DNA from: Phycomyces blakesleeanus NRRL 1555(-)
Taxonomy: Eukaryota > Mucoromycota > Mucoromycetes > Mucorales > Phycomycetaceae
DNA: 64,000 nucleotides
Assembly (NCBI RefSeq): GCF_001638985.1
Contig: NW_017265149.1
Coordinates: 1,169,468 to 1,233,467 of the forward strand
Reading direction: 5' to 3'
The notes under the pieces were generated by a model. The model was not told where the DNA came from, ran no database searches, and saw only the letters and a list, made by a program, of their open reading frames with translations. A program made the position numbers and the translations under genes. Each line of letters opens with the position of its first letter. Positions within the stretch are counted from its first letter, which is position 1. Below, piece by piece: positions 11,097-25,591 of the stretch.

Positions 11097-14000
11097 ATGT
11101 TCAGACAAATTACTCGGTCTTCAGCTCCTTTTCTCAAGGCTGTTAGAAACAAAGCAAGTCTTCAGGTTAATGCTCTTGGTCAATCCAAGGTAATAAAAAG
11201 AAAAATAAAATAAAATAAAAAAAGTTTGTTGATATACAAGTTCTTACATATAAACACTATCCCAAAACTACTTCTTTCTATTATTTATATATATATATAT
11301 ATATATATGAAATAAATGAAATAAACATATATACATTATCTGTACATTATACAAACCTGGTTTTCTTTTCTTTCTTTCTTTTTTTTTACAAACAAACAAA
11401 AACACAAATCGAACGTCCTTTATCTACACCTACACCTACATTTACGTGCGTAAAAAACCAAAAACAAATAAATAAATCAAAAACCAAAAAACCAAAAAAA
11501 TAGAATTTCTCGCCTGCTTTGAAAAGTAATGGAGCTGCCGTTAGTCAACGTTTGTTCTGGCAATCAATGGCCAATTACTCTACTACCACAGAAAGCCAGG
11601 ACACTGAAGTTGTCACTGGTCCCGAAGAATCTCACGAATTCAAGACCGAGACCAAGCGAATGTTGCAAATCGTTGCAAACTCAATGTACTCTGAAAAAGA
11701 GGTGAATGACGATAAATGTTAATTGATATTACCATTAGTTATATTGTGTGGTCTATTTTATATTAAACTCTGGATTTCCTGTTGGTTTGCTTGATTTTAT
11801 TAAATAGATCTTTGTTCGGTAAGACAACTAGCATAAAAACCATATAAATTTTCATAATATTTATTTTTTTCTGATTATTCGAATGTTTCTTGTGTTTATT
11901 TATTGATGTGTTTTAGTGAATTGATTTCAAACGCTGCAGATGCTCTTGAAAAGTTGAGACACTTGCAGTCCAGTGAAAACATTGAGACCGGAACCCCACT
12001 CCAAGTCCGTATTACTCTTGACCACGAAAAGAAAACCTTTACTATCCAGGTACATAAGATTTCTATATTACTTTCTTTCTTTATTTATCTATTTTTATTA
12101 CTATTCTCAATTGATTTATCTTGTAAATTTTGGTGAATTGGTTTCTTTTTTGTTAGGATTCTGGTGTTGGTATGACTTTGGATGAATTGAACCAGAACTT
12201 GGGTACAATTGCCAGTTCTGGATCAAAGAAGTTTCTGGAAAAATTGGAGAATGAAGGTTCTGGTTCCCGTGAAAACATCATTGGTCAATTTGGTGTTGGT
12301 TTCTACTCTACCGTAAGTTTTATTTTTATTTTACCATACACAATACACACATAATATCTATATAGATATTTGAAAATATAGGTAAAAAAAAATATCGTCT
12401 ACTTTATATGTTAATTTGTGTTATTTTATTGTCACTAGTTTATGGTGGGAGATACTATCAAGGTCTACACAAAGTCTGCACTTCCTGGATCAAAGGGTTA
12501 TTGCTGGTCTACCGATGGTCAGGGCTCATACACTGTTGCCGAGGCAGATAATGTTGCTGTAGGTACTAAAATTGTGATTGAACTCCGTGAAGACAGCAAG
12601 TCATTTGCATCCCAGATTGAGGTTGATTCCATTATCAAAAAATACTCAAAGTAAGTAAAAATATATAAATATTATATAAATATTATATAAATATAAATAT
12701 ATATAAATCTAATTATTATCACTCAAAGCTTTGTTGGATTCCCGATCTTCTTGAACGGTACTGAAGTCAACACTGTCGAACCTCTTTGGACAAAGGATAG
12801 AAGCAGTGTGACCGCAGAACAGCATCAGACCTTTTATCGTTTTATTGCAAACGCCTGGGACGATCCTCAGTACACTCTGCACTTCAAGACCGACGCACCC
12901 CTCTCGATCGCATCCGTGCTCTATGTTCCCGAACGCCACATGGAGTCTCTTGGAGAACGAATGGCACCTGGTGTGTCGCTCTACTCTCGCAAGGTCCTCA
13001 TCCAGCCCAAATCCAAGGGACTTTTGCCGGACTGGCTGCGCTTTGTCAAGGGTGTGGTCGACTCTGAGGACATTCCTCTCAACGTCTCGCGCGAATTGCT
13101 GCAGGACAACATCCTCTCCCGTCTACGCCAGGTCATGACCTCGCGTGTGCTCAAGTGGCTCGACAACGAAGCCAAGAAAGACGAAAAGAAGTACAACGAG
13201 TTCTTCCTGGACTTTGGACAGTTCATCAAGGAGGGAGCATGCACTGACGCGATGCACAAGCGTGAGATCGGAAAGCTCTTGCGTTTCGAGTCGTCTGGAC
13301 TGAAGGAAGGCGACATGACTAGTCTGGAAGGCTATGCGAGCCGTAAGAAGGAAGGCCAGGACAAGATTTACTATCTCCTGACTCCCAAGCGACAATACGC
13401 CGAAGACAGTCCCTACACAGAGATGTTCAAGAAGAATGGCGTCGAGCTGTTGTATCTCTACGATACCGTCGATGAGTTTGTCATCAACCACCTGCGCCAG
13501 TTCCAGGGCTACGATCTTGTCGCAGCCGATTCCCCCGAGGCAGCCTCTCATCCACTCTTGCAGCAGGCCCGCAGTGATGATGATGAACTTGATGGTGCCG
13601 AGAAGCTGAGTGAACCTCAAGCCAAGGATCTTGCCAACTGGATCTATGACACTCTTGGCGACGAGACTGTAAAACAGGTCGATGTATCCCGTAGATTGGA
13701 AAAGTTCCCAGCTATCGGTAAGTTATTTGTAAAAGATATTGTTTGGTTTTCTTATTTATTATTATTATTATTTGGATGGTGGGGTTATGTAGTGCTCGAA
13801 CATGAAAGTCCAGCTATGCGCAAGATGATTCAGATGATGCAAGGTTCTGCAAAGTTGGGTGAAGCACCTCCTGCACCTACTCGCTTGGAGATCAACCCTG
13901 ACCATGCTGTCATGCGTGGTCTCTTCCAGATCCGTGAACAGAACCCTGCTCTTGCCAAGATGGTTGCTGAACAGGTACGAAATGATAATAGTAATGATAA

Positions 14001-14176
14001 ATGATACATAAATCTAATCCAAATATATTCAAATGTATATCAAGGTATATGATAATGCACTCTGTGCAGCAGGTGTGATGGATGATCCTCGTTCCATGAT
14101 TACTCGTTTGAACAAATTGATGGAAATCAGTGTCAACTCTGCTATTGAACAAAATAAGAAGGTCAAGGCTGTCTAA
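11097..14176 (+). CDS. TRAP1: Mitochondrial Hsp90 chaperone (TRAP1-like)
   Basis: Nine exons (11097-11189, 11504-11701, 11808-11818, 11917-12049, 12157-12312, 12439-12650, 12729-13717, 13793-13974, 14045-14176) give 701 aa with all phases consistent. Residues 1-60 are basic and Ser-rich and look like a mitochondrial presequence. The GHKL ATPase domain follows: YSEKE + IFVR + [21 protein letters not shown] at about 146-152, and [10 protein letters not shown] at the end of exon 5. The middle domain has [35 protein letters not shown] and SRELLQDN. Length and the lack of the cytosolic charged linker and MEEVD tail place it with TRAP1, an ATP-dependent mitochondrial matrix chaperone. Exon 3 is only 11 nt; without it the conserved FIRELISNA-type helix breaks. 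The intron at 13718-13792 is 75 nt with no in-frame stop, so retention would add 25 residues. Confidence 0.93.
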
Positions 14177-16024
14177 AGACCATTTACTACTTTAAAAACA
14201 AAAAAGAATCAAAAAATAATAATTAATAAAAAAAAATAGAAGAATAAGAAAAAGATATTTAGAGACTAGACTATTATTTCTGCCATTACCTTTAATTAAA
14301 TATGCTACAAACCAAGTTAAAGAGGACCAATCATATTATTGATTCGGAAAATATTTTAAAGGACAATTTGTACCTTGAGAATGTACCTTGCTTTTAAAAG
14401 AGTGTTTTTTTTTTGTTCGTAGCTCTGTACAACCTTGTCAACTGTCTTGGTCATTACCCATGACCGAACATTATTATTATTTTTTATTTCTTCTTGTTAT
14501 CTGATGACGTTCTCTTCCTTTCTTTTTGTTAACACATGATAAATAAGTCTTTGAACAAATAATCTTTGGAATTGATGGCACGATCTGCTTTCATGGCTCT
14601 ATATCAATTTCAATGTGTTTCAAATTTTAAAACAAAAATGACATTTCTTTTATATATTTCACAAGGACAGTTGAGCTTCTAAAAAGAATCAAAAGAAGCC
14701 TATCAGTTTATATTACATCAATATAATCCCAAGTCATTGGAGGACATGTCATGATTAAAAAATAAAAATAATAAATTAGACTTTTATTATTACTGTTATT
14801 GACAGTATAGCTTATTGATTATGTCTCCTGTAGATCGACAAGTTACGTAAAAATTGGCTTTAGATACATTTATACTTTGGATCAAATTTGTATAACAAAC
14901 AAACAAATAAAGATGCAGTCTATATACAAATGTGTTTTATAAATCTTGGTCTCAAACACGTTTTGATTCTCTAAACATATATATTTTATGTATTAATTTG
15001 AACATGAAGCCTTGTGTATAGTTGTGCATGTACTACACCCCACAACCATGACAATTACAATTACAATTACCACATTTAATTTTTACAAGTCTTTTACGTG
15101 TTACATAGCCATACTGGGTATATTATACATCTATAGACCATAGTTCTCAATTCCAAAGAGTAACAAGAAGAAAGGGAAAGAAGCTTGTCTGATATTGGAA
15201 CCTTTAGTGTCAATTGGTTATGTCACCTAAAATATGGCCGGTCAATCCAATCAATATAGACAGAAACACATCTACCATTATACTTTGGATCTGAACAATA
15301 AAATTCCAATAATATATGTATGTCTCTTATCATTGGAACATTTGTGATTTCCCAACAGATACAACACAACGCACTGTGGCCACCTGTTCAGCCTAGCATA
15401 TTTCTGCCCTGAATTCTTTATCTCTCTATTTACCTTTATAGGCATTTGATGCAATTGGTATCTAACTAGAAATACTAGAGATATATTCTGTGCACGCAGA
15501 AAAAAAAAGAAGACCACCCATGGTATACAAGCTCTCTCGTCTCACACCCTGTGCTTGGTTTTTAAATCATTTTCCCGCTCCAATTTCTTTACCAGTAGTG
15601 ACTAACATATGATCAAAAGAAGAAGAAGAAGAAGGAGAAGAAGAAAAGAAAAATAAGGTTAATTACAGAATACTCTGTCTTCCCCTATTTGTTCTCTGAC
15701 TTATCCAAAAATAAATTCTAGTAATAGTAGTCTAAATTATACACACCAATTGATGCGTCAAGTCTCCAAAGCAAAACAATGCTAATACTAATATGTTTTC
15801 TCTTTGTATTCTTTTAGTCATTTATGTGTGTTATGCGTCGCATGACATCTCATGGTTTGTGTGGTCAAGAAGCCAATGACTTTATGAGAATATATATATA
15901 TATATATACACAATCTATTTATTCTTAATAAATAAATAAAAAAATTGTATGGACTATAGTCTCTTTATCTCTTTCTCTTTTCTTGTAAATTCCCCCCTCT
16001 CTCTTTATATATATATCTTTTGTC
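14177..16024. other. Intergenic, no gene seen
   Basis: About 1.85 kb between TRAP1 and the CLC gene. It has A/T runs, a GAA/AGA purine run at about 15618-15652, ATTACAATTACA repeats (15051-15071) and a TA tract before the CLC leader. The minus frame at 15278-15517 has no recognisable domain. Confidence 0.5.
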
Positions 16025-19000
16025 ATGGCAAGTCAACAAGATACAACAGAACGAACTGGCCTGTTGAATCGTAGACATAATACCAACCCTACCAATACAT
16101 ATGATTCTCTTCAAGTCGACCTTCCTAGATCACAACTGGGGTCTGACCAAGATAACCATGGAGCATTCTTCTCACCTTCTATAAGGATTACCACTCCTCT
16201 CATGAGTCCTCACCCTGAACATCGTCAGTTCTCTCACATTTTCAATAAACGTACTGGGGTATATGACGAAGACGAACAGGACTTGATTAAAGAGAATACA
16301 GGCGTTCGTGTATGGAGTGAATCATATTCTAGTATTGGTAAATACATTTATATTTATATAATAATAATTTTAAACAAAATTTATAAATAATCGTCTATTT
16401 CTTTTCTTCGTTTTGGTACACAAAATAGATTGGATCCACGATCGTATCAAGGAAGGTGTCAGATTGAGAAAATTGAGAGACATACCAGGTGTACGTGGAC
16501 GATGGGCCAAAGCAAGTGACGCCTCTCAAGCATGGATATTAGTAATCATCATCGGTATATGTGTTGCTATGATAGCTTGGTTCACCAATGTCGTCCAAGA
16601 ATGGTTGTCAGATCTCAAACAAGGATACTGTACGTCCAAATGGAGATACAATCGACAGTTTTGTTGCTGGGGAAAAGCAGGTAAGAAAAAAAAGAGATAA
16701 AGAGAGAAACAAACTTGGAATATTATTTATATTCATTTTGGTTTACAATTTGTGGGATTGATAGAATACGAGACTTGTTCAGACTGGAGGTTATGGCCCG
16801 AAGTATTTAATGTTGAAAGTGAATCCGGAGTGTATTACACTGCCATGGCAATGTACACTTTTGTTGGTGTAAGTAATAATTTCACCTCAGAATTTTGGTT
16901 ATTTTTTTTTTCATCCATTAATTAATAACTATGGTAATTAACACCACTGTTTTTTTTTTGTAAAAAAACAAAATGTTGGCTCTGATTAGCTATTGTTTTC
17001 CTTGTCGTCTGCACTCATGGTCAAGTACTCGGCCGAAAAACTAACAATGCGTGTACCAGCCAAACCAACCGGATTTTCTAAATCTCCTTCTCTTGCCTCT
17101 CTTCATCAATTCAATGAAGACCCGACCTATACTAATCGGCTGGGGTCAATACAGAACTTTACAAAACTAAAAGAAGAGGAAGAGGAAGAGGAAGAAAGAC
17201 ATATTAATGGCGGTGGTGAGGAAGGCAAAAAAGCGGACCAAACAAAGACAGAAACAAAGACAGCTTATTACAGTGCTGGATCTGGTATCCCGGAAGTCAA
17301 GGTGATTTTGGGAGGGTTTGTCATTAAAGGTTTCTTGGGTTTCAAGACCTTGTTTGTAAAATGCATAGGGTTGGTAAGTTAAAATAAGTACATAAATGTT
17401 TGAATGTGTCATGTTGTTGCTATACTTTTTGTGGGAGTTGTGATAATTTATTGCGTATGTATGTACGTATGTATGTATTTATGTGTGTGTGTGTGTGTCT
17501 GGCTTGATAATAGATCCTTTCGACTTCTTCGGGGTTAAACTGTGGTAAAGAAGGTCCTTTTGTTCATTTTGCTTGCTCAGTGGCCAATATTGCATGTCGC
17601 ATATTCCCCAAATTTAACAAGAATGAAAGTAAGATAGAAAAAAAACCAAATATCTTTTGTATGTGTATATATTATACTTATCCTTCTTTTATTTCTATAG
17701 GCAAAAAACGAGAAATATTATCTGCTGCCGCTGCATCTGGAGTTGCTGTTGCCTTTGGAGCTCCAGTTGGTGGTGTCTTGTTTAGCTTGGAAGAAGTCAG
17801 TTACTATTTTCCTATAAAGACAATGGTTCGAAGCTACTGTTGCGCAATAGTAGCTGCTATGGTTCTCAAGGTAACTCCCTTCTTCTTGGTAGTAATAACC
17901 AACCCTTCCTTTCTCCAATAATAATCATCACTATGGTAACTAACAAGGTTCTGCATTATAGATAACCAATCCATTTGGAACTGGAAAGATTGTATTATTT
18001 GAAGTACAATATGATAAGGAATACCATCTATTTGAGCTGATTCCATTTTTGATCTGTGGAATCTCTGCTGTGAGTCTAGTAAAAGATAATGATAATAGAT
18101 CTACATATACATATATATTATCTGATACTAATTGTACATATTATTATCATTTTTCTGCTCACCATAGGGATTCTTTGGCGCGGCTGTTACATACTACAAC
18201 ATCAAATTCCAACATTTTCGAAAGAGATCCTTTGTTGGAAAATACCCAGTTACTGAAGTCATGTGCATAATGATACTCACCGCTCTTGTTAGTTTCTGGA
18301 ATCCTTTTACCAGGTTTGTGGTGCTTCTTTATTCTACTTATTCATATTTGTATTCATATATTGCGTTTTTTTTTTGTTTTTTCTTCTAAGATTGAGTCTC
18401 AATGATTTTGCTTTGAACCTGTTCTCCGAATGCTCGAGTACAAACGATAATAGAAAACTTTGCGCGTAAGTGGATAGGTTATTTGATATTATTACAGATT
18501 TGCATTTGAATTTGAATATCATACTAAAATAATCATTTACAACAAACATTACTGTTGTTATTGTGATATTGTTTGTAACCAGAAAGACTGCTGCGGAAAT
18601 TCCACAAATATTGTCTCTTCTCTTTGCTGCCCTGATAATAAAAATGGGACTTACTGTAGTAACCTTTGGTTGTCGTGTTCCAGGTGGTGTATTTCTTCCA
18701 GGCCTTGTCGTGGGTGCAGTCACTGGGCGTATGATTGGTCTGATTATGCAATATTTGACACTCTCGTATCCTGAAGCATGGCCCTTTGATTCATGTGCTG
18801 AGGATATGATCTCTCATGGAAAATGCGTAATTCCAGGTGTTTATGCTATAGTGGGAGCTGCTGCAGGCTTGACAGGTGTAACTAGAACAACAGGTAAATA
18901 AAATTAATAATAATTATAATAATGGTATTCATATACATATTTCTAAAGAAAGATAAAATGTATATTCATATTGGCATTTAATTTGTAGTATCTCTTGTGG

Positions 19001-19936
19001 TTATTATATTTGAACTTACATATTCATTGACATATGCTGGGGTAAGTCAATAGTATTTTATTTATTAAAAGGAACGTTGTGCTTACAAAACAATCTTTGG
19101 TTGTTCTCACAAATTGTGTGTTTACTTATTAGCCCATAACGATTGCTGTAATGGCTGCAAAGTGGACATCTGATGCAATGTTTCCTGAAGGCATATATGA
19201 CCTTTTGATTGATCTTCAACAATACCCTTACCTAGATTCTCACAAGTCATATGCCCACACCTTAACAATAATGGAACTTACCGAATACTTGCCTACAATT
19301 GACCTTGACCAGACTACGACAATGGCTAGACTCACCCAAAAGATGAACTTGTTGGCTGGAATGGGATATGGCGAGGATGGTGGACTACCGATCCTAAGCC
19401 AAGGAAACATCCTTGAAGGATATATTGCCACAAGCGAACTGTCACACGCGATTGAACAAGTTGCACATGAGACCCAAAGTTACCAGAACAGTCTGTACCC
19501 TCAAAACATAGACGATACTCCAATATACTTTAAAGCTGGTCAGGTATATGATCGGTCATTTGATGCCACTATTGGTTTCAGCCAACCGATCCAAGGTCAA
19601 AATGATGAAGAGCATGTTTCTTCTCTGAGTAGAGACTTTTCCAACTACGTGGATCATGTAAGATTCTTTAGTGAATTTGCTAGCCAACTTATATATAATA
19701 TATATAATATGTAAATCACTAACTTGATCGATACATTGTATTTGGTTGTTTGCTCCTTATAAACCACATAGGCACCATTGACAATCCACCATAATGCGTC
19801 AATGGAAATGTTGATGGATATGTTTGTAAAGTTGGGAGCACGCTATGTGTGTGTTACTCAATCAAGCGGCAGATTTCTTGGTATTGTTCACAAGCGTAGA
19901 TTGCTTGCCTACCTCAAAGAACTTGAAGAAGAGTAG
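16025..19936 (+). CDS. CLC-family Cl-/H+ exchanger (CLC-3/4/5, Gef1 type)
   Basis: Thirteen exons (16025-16337, 16429-16680, 16765-16868, 16990-17373, 17514-17628, 17701-17870, 17962-18069, 18168-18313, 18391-18465, 18583-18893, 18989-19041, 19133-19657, 19772-19936) splice in frame to 906 aa. CLC selectivity motifs appear in order: GSGIPEVK (about residue 320), GKEGPFVH with the gating Glu (about 362), [15 protein letters not shown] with the proton-pathway Glu (about 412-428), and [14 protein letters not shown] in exon 10. Two C-terminal CBS segments follow (about 705-780 and 860-905). Both glutamates predict a Cl-/H+ exchanger rather than a channel, probably on Golgi, endosomal or vacuolar membranes as in Gef1. 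Between an early membrane helix and GSGIPE lies an extra hydrophilic loop of about 70 residues with an (E)n block, longer than I expect for the family. Confidence 0.92.
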
Positions 19937-20514
19937 GAACAAATACTATATTCTTCTTCTTCTTTCTTTATGAATATTTACACTACATACAATTCTTAAT
20001 GATTTTCTATTAATTGATTAATTAATTGACTAATTTGTTTTTGAAACTTTCTTTGCTGTTTTCTTTTATACATATCTTCCAGTTATTTGATTCACTTTTT
20101 TTATACATATACATCGACCTACTCACATTCATATATAGATTTCGCAAATCAATTATAATTATAATAGTAGTATATATATATATATATATCTATCTACTTC
20201 TTTTCAAAAAAAAAACAAAACAAAAAACATATTAAATAAAACACATTTATAAAAACAGCAATAAGAACAATAACACTTTTACAATCTACTTCTTTGTTTG
20301 TGTGGCTTTAAATTAAGCTCCTTTTTTTGTATGTTTACATTTCTTTAATGCCACACATACACACTCTTTCTTCATCCTTCTTTATCTCTCTTTAATCCTG
20401 CCTTTTTTGAAGTCAAGAAAGAAAAGAAAAAAAGAAAAAGAAAAAGAAGGGTAAAGAAAAAAAAAGACGTCTTGATGGTGTAAGGAAAGGAGGGAAGGGT
20501 ACATTAAGTTGCGT
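19937..20514. other. Convergent 3' intergenic region
   Basis: Lies between the 3' ends of the CLC (+) and eRF1 (-) genes. It has T-rich and A-rich tracts, a TA run near 20171-20190 and an AAAG-rich tract at 20417-20463. No gene seen. Confidence 0.5.
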
Positions 20515-22554
<2,040 letters not shown>

Positions 22555-23726
22555 TTTTTCTTATATATGTATTCCAGGTACGGAAATGACGTGTGCGTGT
22601 GTGTATGTGCGTGTATATATATATATATAAAAGAGAAAGAAGGTAACTTTTATATCTATCTATAAAATAGTTTTAAAAAAAAAAGAAAAAAAAAGAAAAA
22701 AGGAGAGAGAAAGAGAGAAAAGCTCAAAATTTCAATTTTTGTTTTTGTCTGCTCAACAGTCAAAAAAAAAGAGGCTTTCTGTAGGGGAAAGAAAAAATAA
22801 AAAAAAATAATAAAAAAAATATATATATATAACTGAGCAGCAAATAAAGATCAAGTCACCGATTTTTATTATTTATTTATTTATTTTTTCAAGCCCACTG
22901 TCTTGTAGTTGAAGTAGCAACAAACAACAATAGTGGTAATAATGGGACACGTGACTATACAACACATTAATGTAATTGTATGTATGTATGTATGTGGGAG
23001 CTCAGTTCAATATGAATAATTCTCTAAGCTGCAAATGATCAAAAATAATAATATTCCCGGTAGTATTGGTGGTGGTATTAATAATAGCTACAAAGTTTTA
23101 TTATATTTGATCGATAATTTTCATTTCTTTAGGTAAAAACCAAAAACCAAGATTCAGTCAATAATTCTCTAGAACAGAAGAAGAATAAGAATAAATATTA
23201 TATGTATCCAAGTGTGTAGTTGATTTCGTCATCAATGTGGCTTGAACTCAATACTGTTCCACTTTAACATTACCTTTTTTCTGTCTTTTGCCTTGTAAGA
23301 TCTATTCATACATTTATTCACCTATTGTTTCAATTTTACATTTGCTTAAATATATATTTTTCTATATACTGGTTTAACAATTATATCCAATAGACAAATA
23401 TTATTTTCTCAAAAGATAAAATAAAAAAATAAAAAATAGAAGGATTAATATGTATCACAAAACATAATACCCTTCTTTTCTCTTTATTTTACCGCAGAAA
23501 CTCCAGTTAAACTCAGTTACTAAACTTGTGCTAGGCTTAAAACAGATCCATAGATACTTTGTTATGCTCGGCTTTAAAGAAGTATATATATATATATATT
23601 AAGCCTATCATTTACGAGTTAAATAATTACTTTTACATAAATAAAAGTCTATGGCTTTTATTTATTTATGTTATAAGCTATTGGGCATCTTTTGTCAAAA
23701 GAAGAAAAGATAAAACTTTAATATTT

Positions 23727-23873
23727 AAGGGGGAAGAAGGGGGAGAGTGGAAGAGAGAGGGAGACATAGACATAGACAGAGAGGGAGAGAAGGAGGGAGA
23801 GGGAGAAAGGGAGGGATAGAGAGAGAAGGAGGGAGAGATGGAGAGGGAGGAGAAAGAGGAGAAAGAGGGGGGG
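23727..23873. repeat. 147-bp polypurine (G/A) tract
   Basis: The plus strand is almost entirely G and A, broken by only a few T and C residues (two GACATA units near 23761-23773). It is an irregular GGGAGA/GAGAGG tract, unlike the A/T repeats around it. Such tracts can form triplex or slipped structures. Confidence 0.8.
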
Positions 23874-24058
23874 CAAAACCAGCCTATTTTTACACCTTGT
23901 TTACCTGTGTGAATGGAATCACTGTTAAGATTATACAGCATTATTTTCTCTTACCCATTCATTTAGTTTTATAGAAAAACCAAAGAGGTGTATTGAGAAA
24001 AGCAAAAATTGTGTATAGATTATTGATTTATTAGTGCTTACAATTATCCTTGTATATT

Positions 24059-24137
24059 CGTATGTATGTATGTATGTATGTATGTATGTATGTATATATG
24101 TATATATGTATATATGTATGAATGTATGTATGTATGG
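24059..24137. repeat. GTAT tetranucleotide microsatellite
   Basis: About 19 units of GTAT with a few GTATAT and GTATGAAT variants, just beyond the 3' end of the 190-aa minus-strand gene. Confidence 0.9.
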
Positions 24138-24160
24138 AATATATTTACAAACACTTGTTA

Positions 24161-25184
24161 TTAAGGTAGATGCGCATTGAGAGGGTTGTTTCGTTGTGTA
24201 GTACGGATCTGTAGGAGAGAAAAAGAAACAAATAGGGGTTTTAGGGGGTGGTTGGAGGGGGTTAAGATCTCTTGAAAATCAACTCTTGTTTTCACCCTTT
24301 TCTATCTTTTATATATATATGCTAATTTCTCTTTTTGATCTTTAAAATACACCAGTACATAAATAAATAATATCTATTTGAGAATTGCTTATATAAACTA
24401 TACATCATTATTGTCTATGATTTTACTATTCAATTATCCTAATATATATTGTATTTTGTGTTTACCAGCTAAAGATAAACGTACCGTATTATTAATCTCT
24501 CTCTTTTGACGGTCTTTCCAAAGCTGTCCAACCTTGGCAATTGATGCCCAGTTCCCATGACATCTCGTGAAATCAATTCCATTAGCTTTGAGCATGCTTG
24601 CATGTCTAGCACAAATCATCTTCTTGTCTCTTTTCGGAATCGATCCCCATTTAGGACGTGGCCCAAGAGCCTGTACAGACGGAAGTGCCGCAAGCTGATC
24701 GCAAATAAGCAGCGTACAAGTGTGAAGCTTTGATTTCTCGACCTTGGTTACTTCAATACCGAGGTCCTGACTGATCATTTTGTGGATATGTCTCATGGTT
24801 ATATCCTTGATATTAGAGACTGGTCTTCGTATAGGATCGATGGAGGGTATCTATTGTATTTAATGAGATATAATAAAATGAATAAATTGAATTGTATTAT
24901 ATTATATTATATTATATTATATTAGCTGTGTCTATAAGCTATATGTATATCTATTGTTATGGTTATTGTCATTTCATTTTACTACTACAATTAATATTCT
25001 TATTGACACACACAAAATCATTTACAGATGCTTCGTCTTCTTGCTCTGTGGATTCTCTTTTGTTCAGATCATTCTTGATATCGGCTATTTCCATAAGAAT
25101 TTGTTCTTGTCCTTTAAGCACCGCAATAAGGGTTTCATGCATGTTTTGGATCAATTGAATGACTGCACTGTCTGTACTATTCAT
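24161..25184 (-). CDS. Hypothetical 190-aa protein, three exons
   Basis: Exons 25026-25184, 24485-24850 and 24161-24208 splice in phase 0 throughout. The N-terminus (about residues 5-45, VIQLIQNMHETLIAVLKGQ then ILMEIADIKNDLNKRE) looks like a short coiled coil. A linker beginning IPSIDPIRRP leads to a mixed helical region with C-x7-C spacing, followed by a basic RDKKMICARHASMLKANGID segment and a C-terminal WASIAKVGQLWKDRQKRE helix. I do not know the function. The organisation (coiled coil plus basic Trp-containing C-terminus) reminds me of small expanded protein families in Mucoromycota, which is impression rather than evidence. The last exon encodes only 15 residues; if its donor is unused, the frame ends instead at 24434 after a short alternative tail. 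There is no signal peptide or membrane span. Confidence 0.6.
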
Positions 25185-25510
25185 AATGATATTTTTAAAA
25201 GAAAGAATAAGGAAAGAAGAAAGTAAAAGAAGAAGATGAAGAAGAAGAAGCTTTATAGTTCTTGTGTCAAATATACTGGCTCTTGCCAGTATTCTTTTTT
25301 GAGTTGGTGATATTGTAATGCCAGCCTAATATACGTATACATATAAGATATTTATTTATTTATTTTTATTTTTGTTTTTGTTTTCAAAGGAGTAATTTTT
25401 GTTTTCTTTTTTCTATTCTACTCTTTACACCGCATAATAACTTTATATTTTCTGCTCTTTATTTGTATTTTGTATTTTGTACTTGTACTTATATTAAAGA
25501 AAAAGAAAAT

Positions 25511-25591
25511 ATGGCTAAAATTGACAAACCTCCTCGTCACAGATGCAGCGTTTGTAATGGTCCTCGCACTAGCACTGTGAAGCCTAGATAA
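25511..25591 (+). other. 26-codon ORF with CxxC, possible exon or relic
   Basis: A short frame starts MAKIDKPPRHRCSVCNGPRT after an A-rich leader and stops at 25589-25591. It holds one CxxC pair in a basic context, like half of a zinc-binding site. A GTAATG that could act as a donor lies inside the frame (about 25553), so it could be a first exon, but no continuation was found. It is divergent from the 190-aa gene, 326 nt away. Confidence 0.25.

Larger units (their letters stand above)
22555..24160. other. Intergenic, repeats but no gene
   Basis: Upstream of eRF1 are a GT/TA tract (22592-22629), A-rich runs (22676-22740) and TGTA repeats (22979-22995). A purine tract and a GTAT microsatellite are listed separately. 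Frames at 23559-23974 are translations of these repeats. Confidence 0.5.

Noticed and set aside
12981..13620. Minus-strand ORFs (111 and 165 codons) opposite TRAP1
   Set aside because: They are antisense shadows of a GC-richer Hsp90 exon with no motif of their own.
23559..23974. Arg/Glu/Gly-rich and Ser/Pro-rich ORFs
   Set aside because: They are translations of the polypurine tract on both strands.
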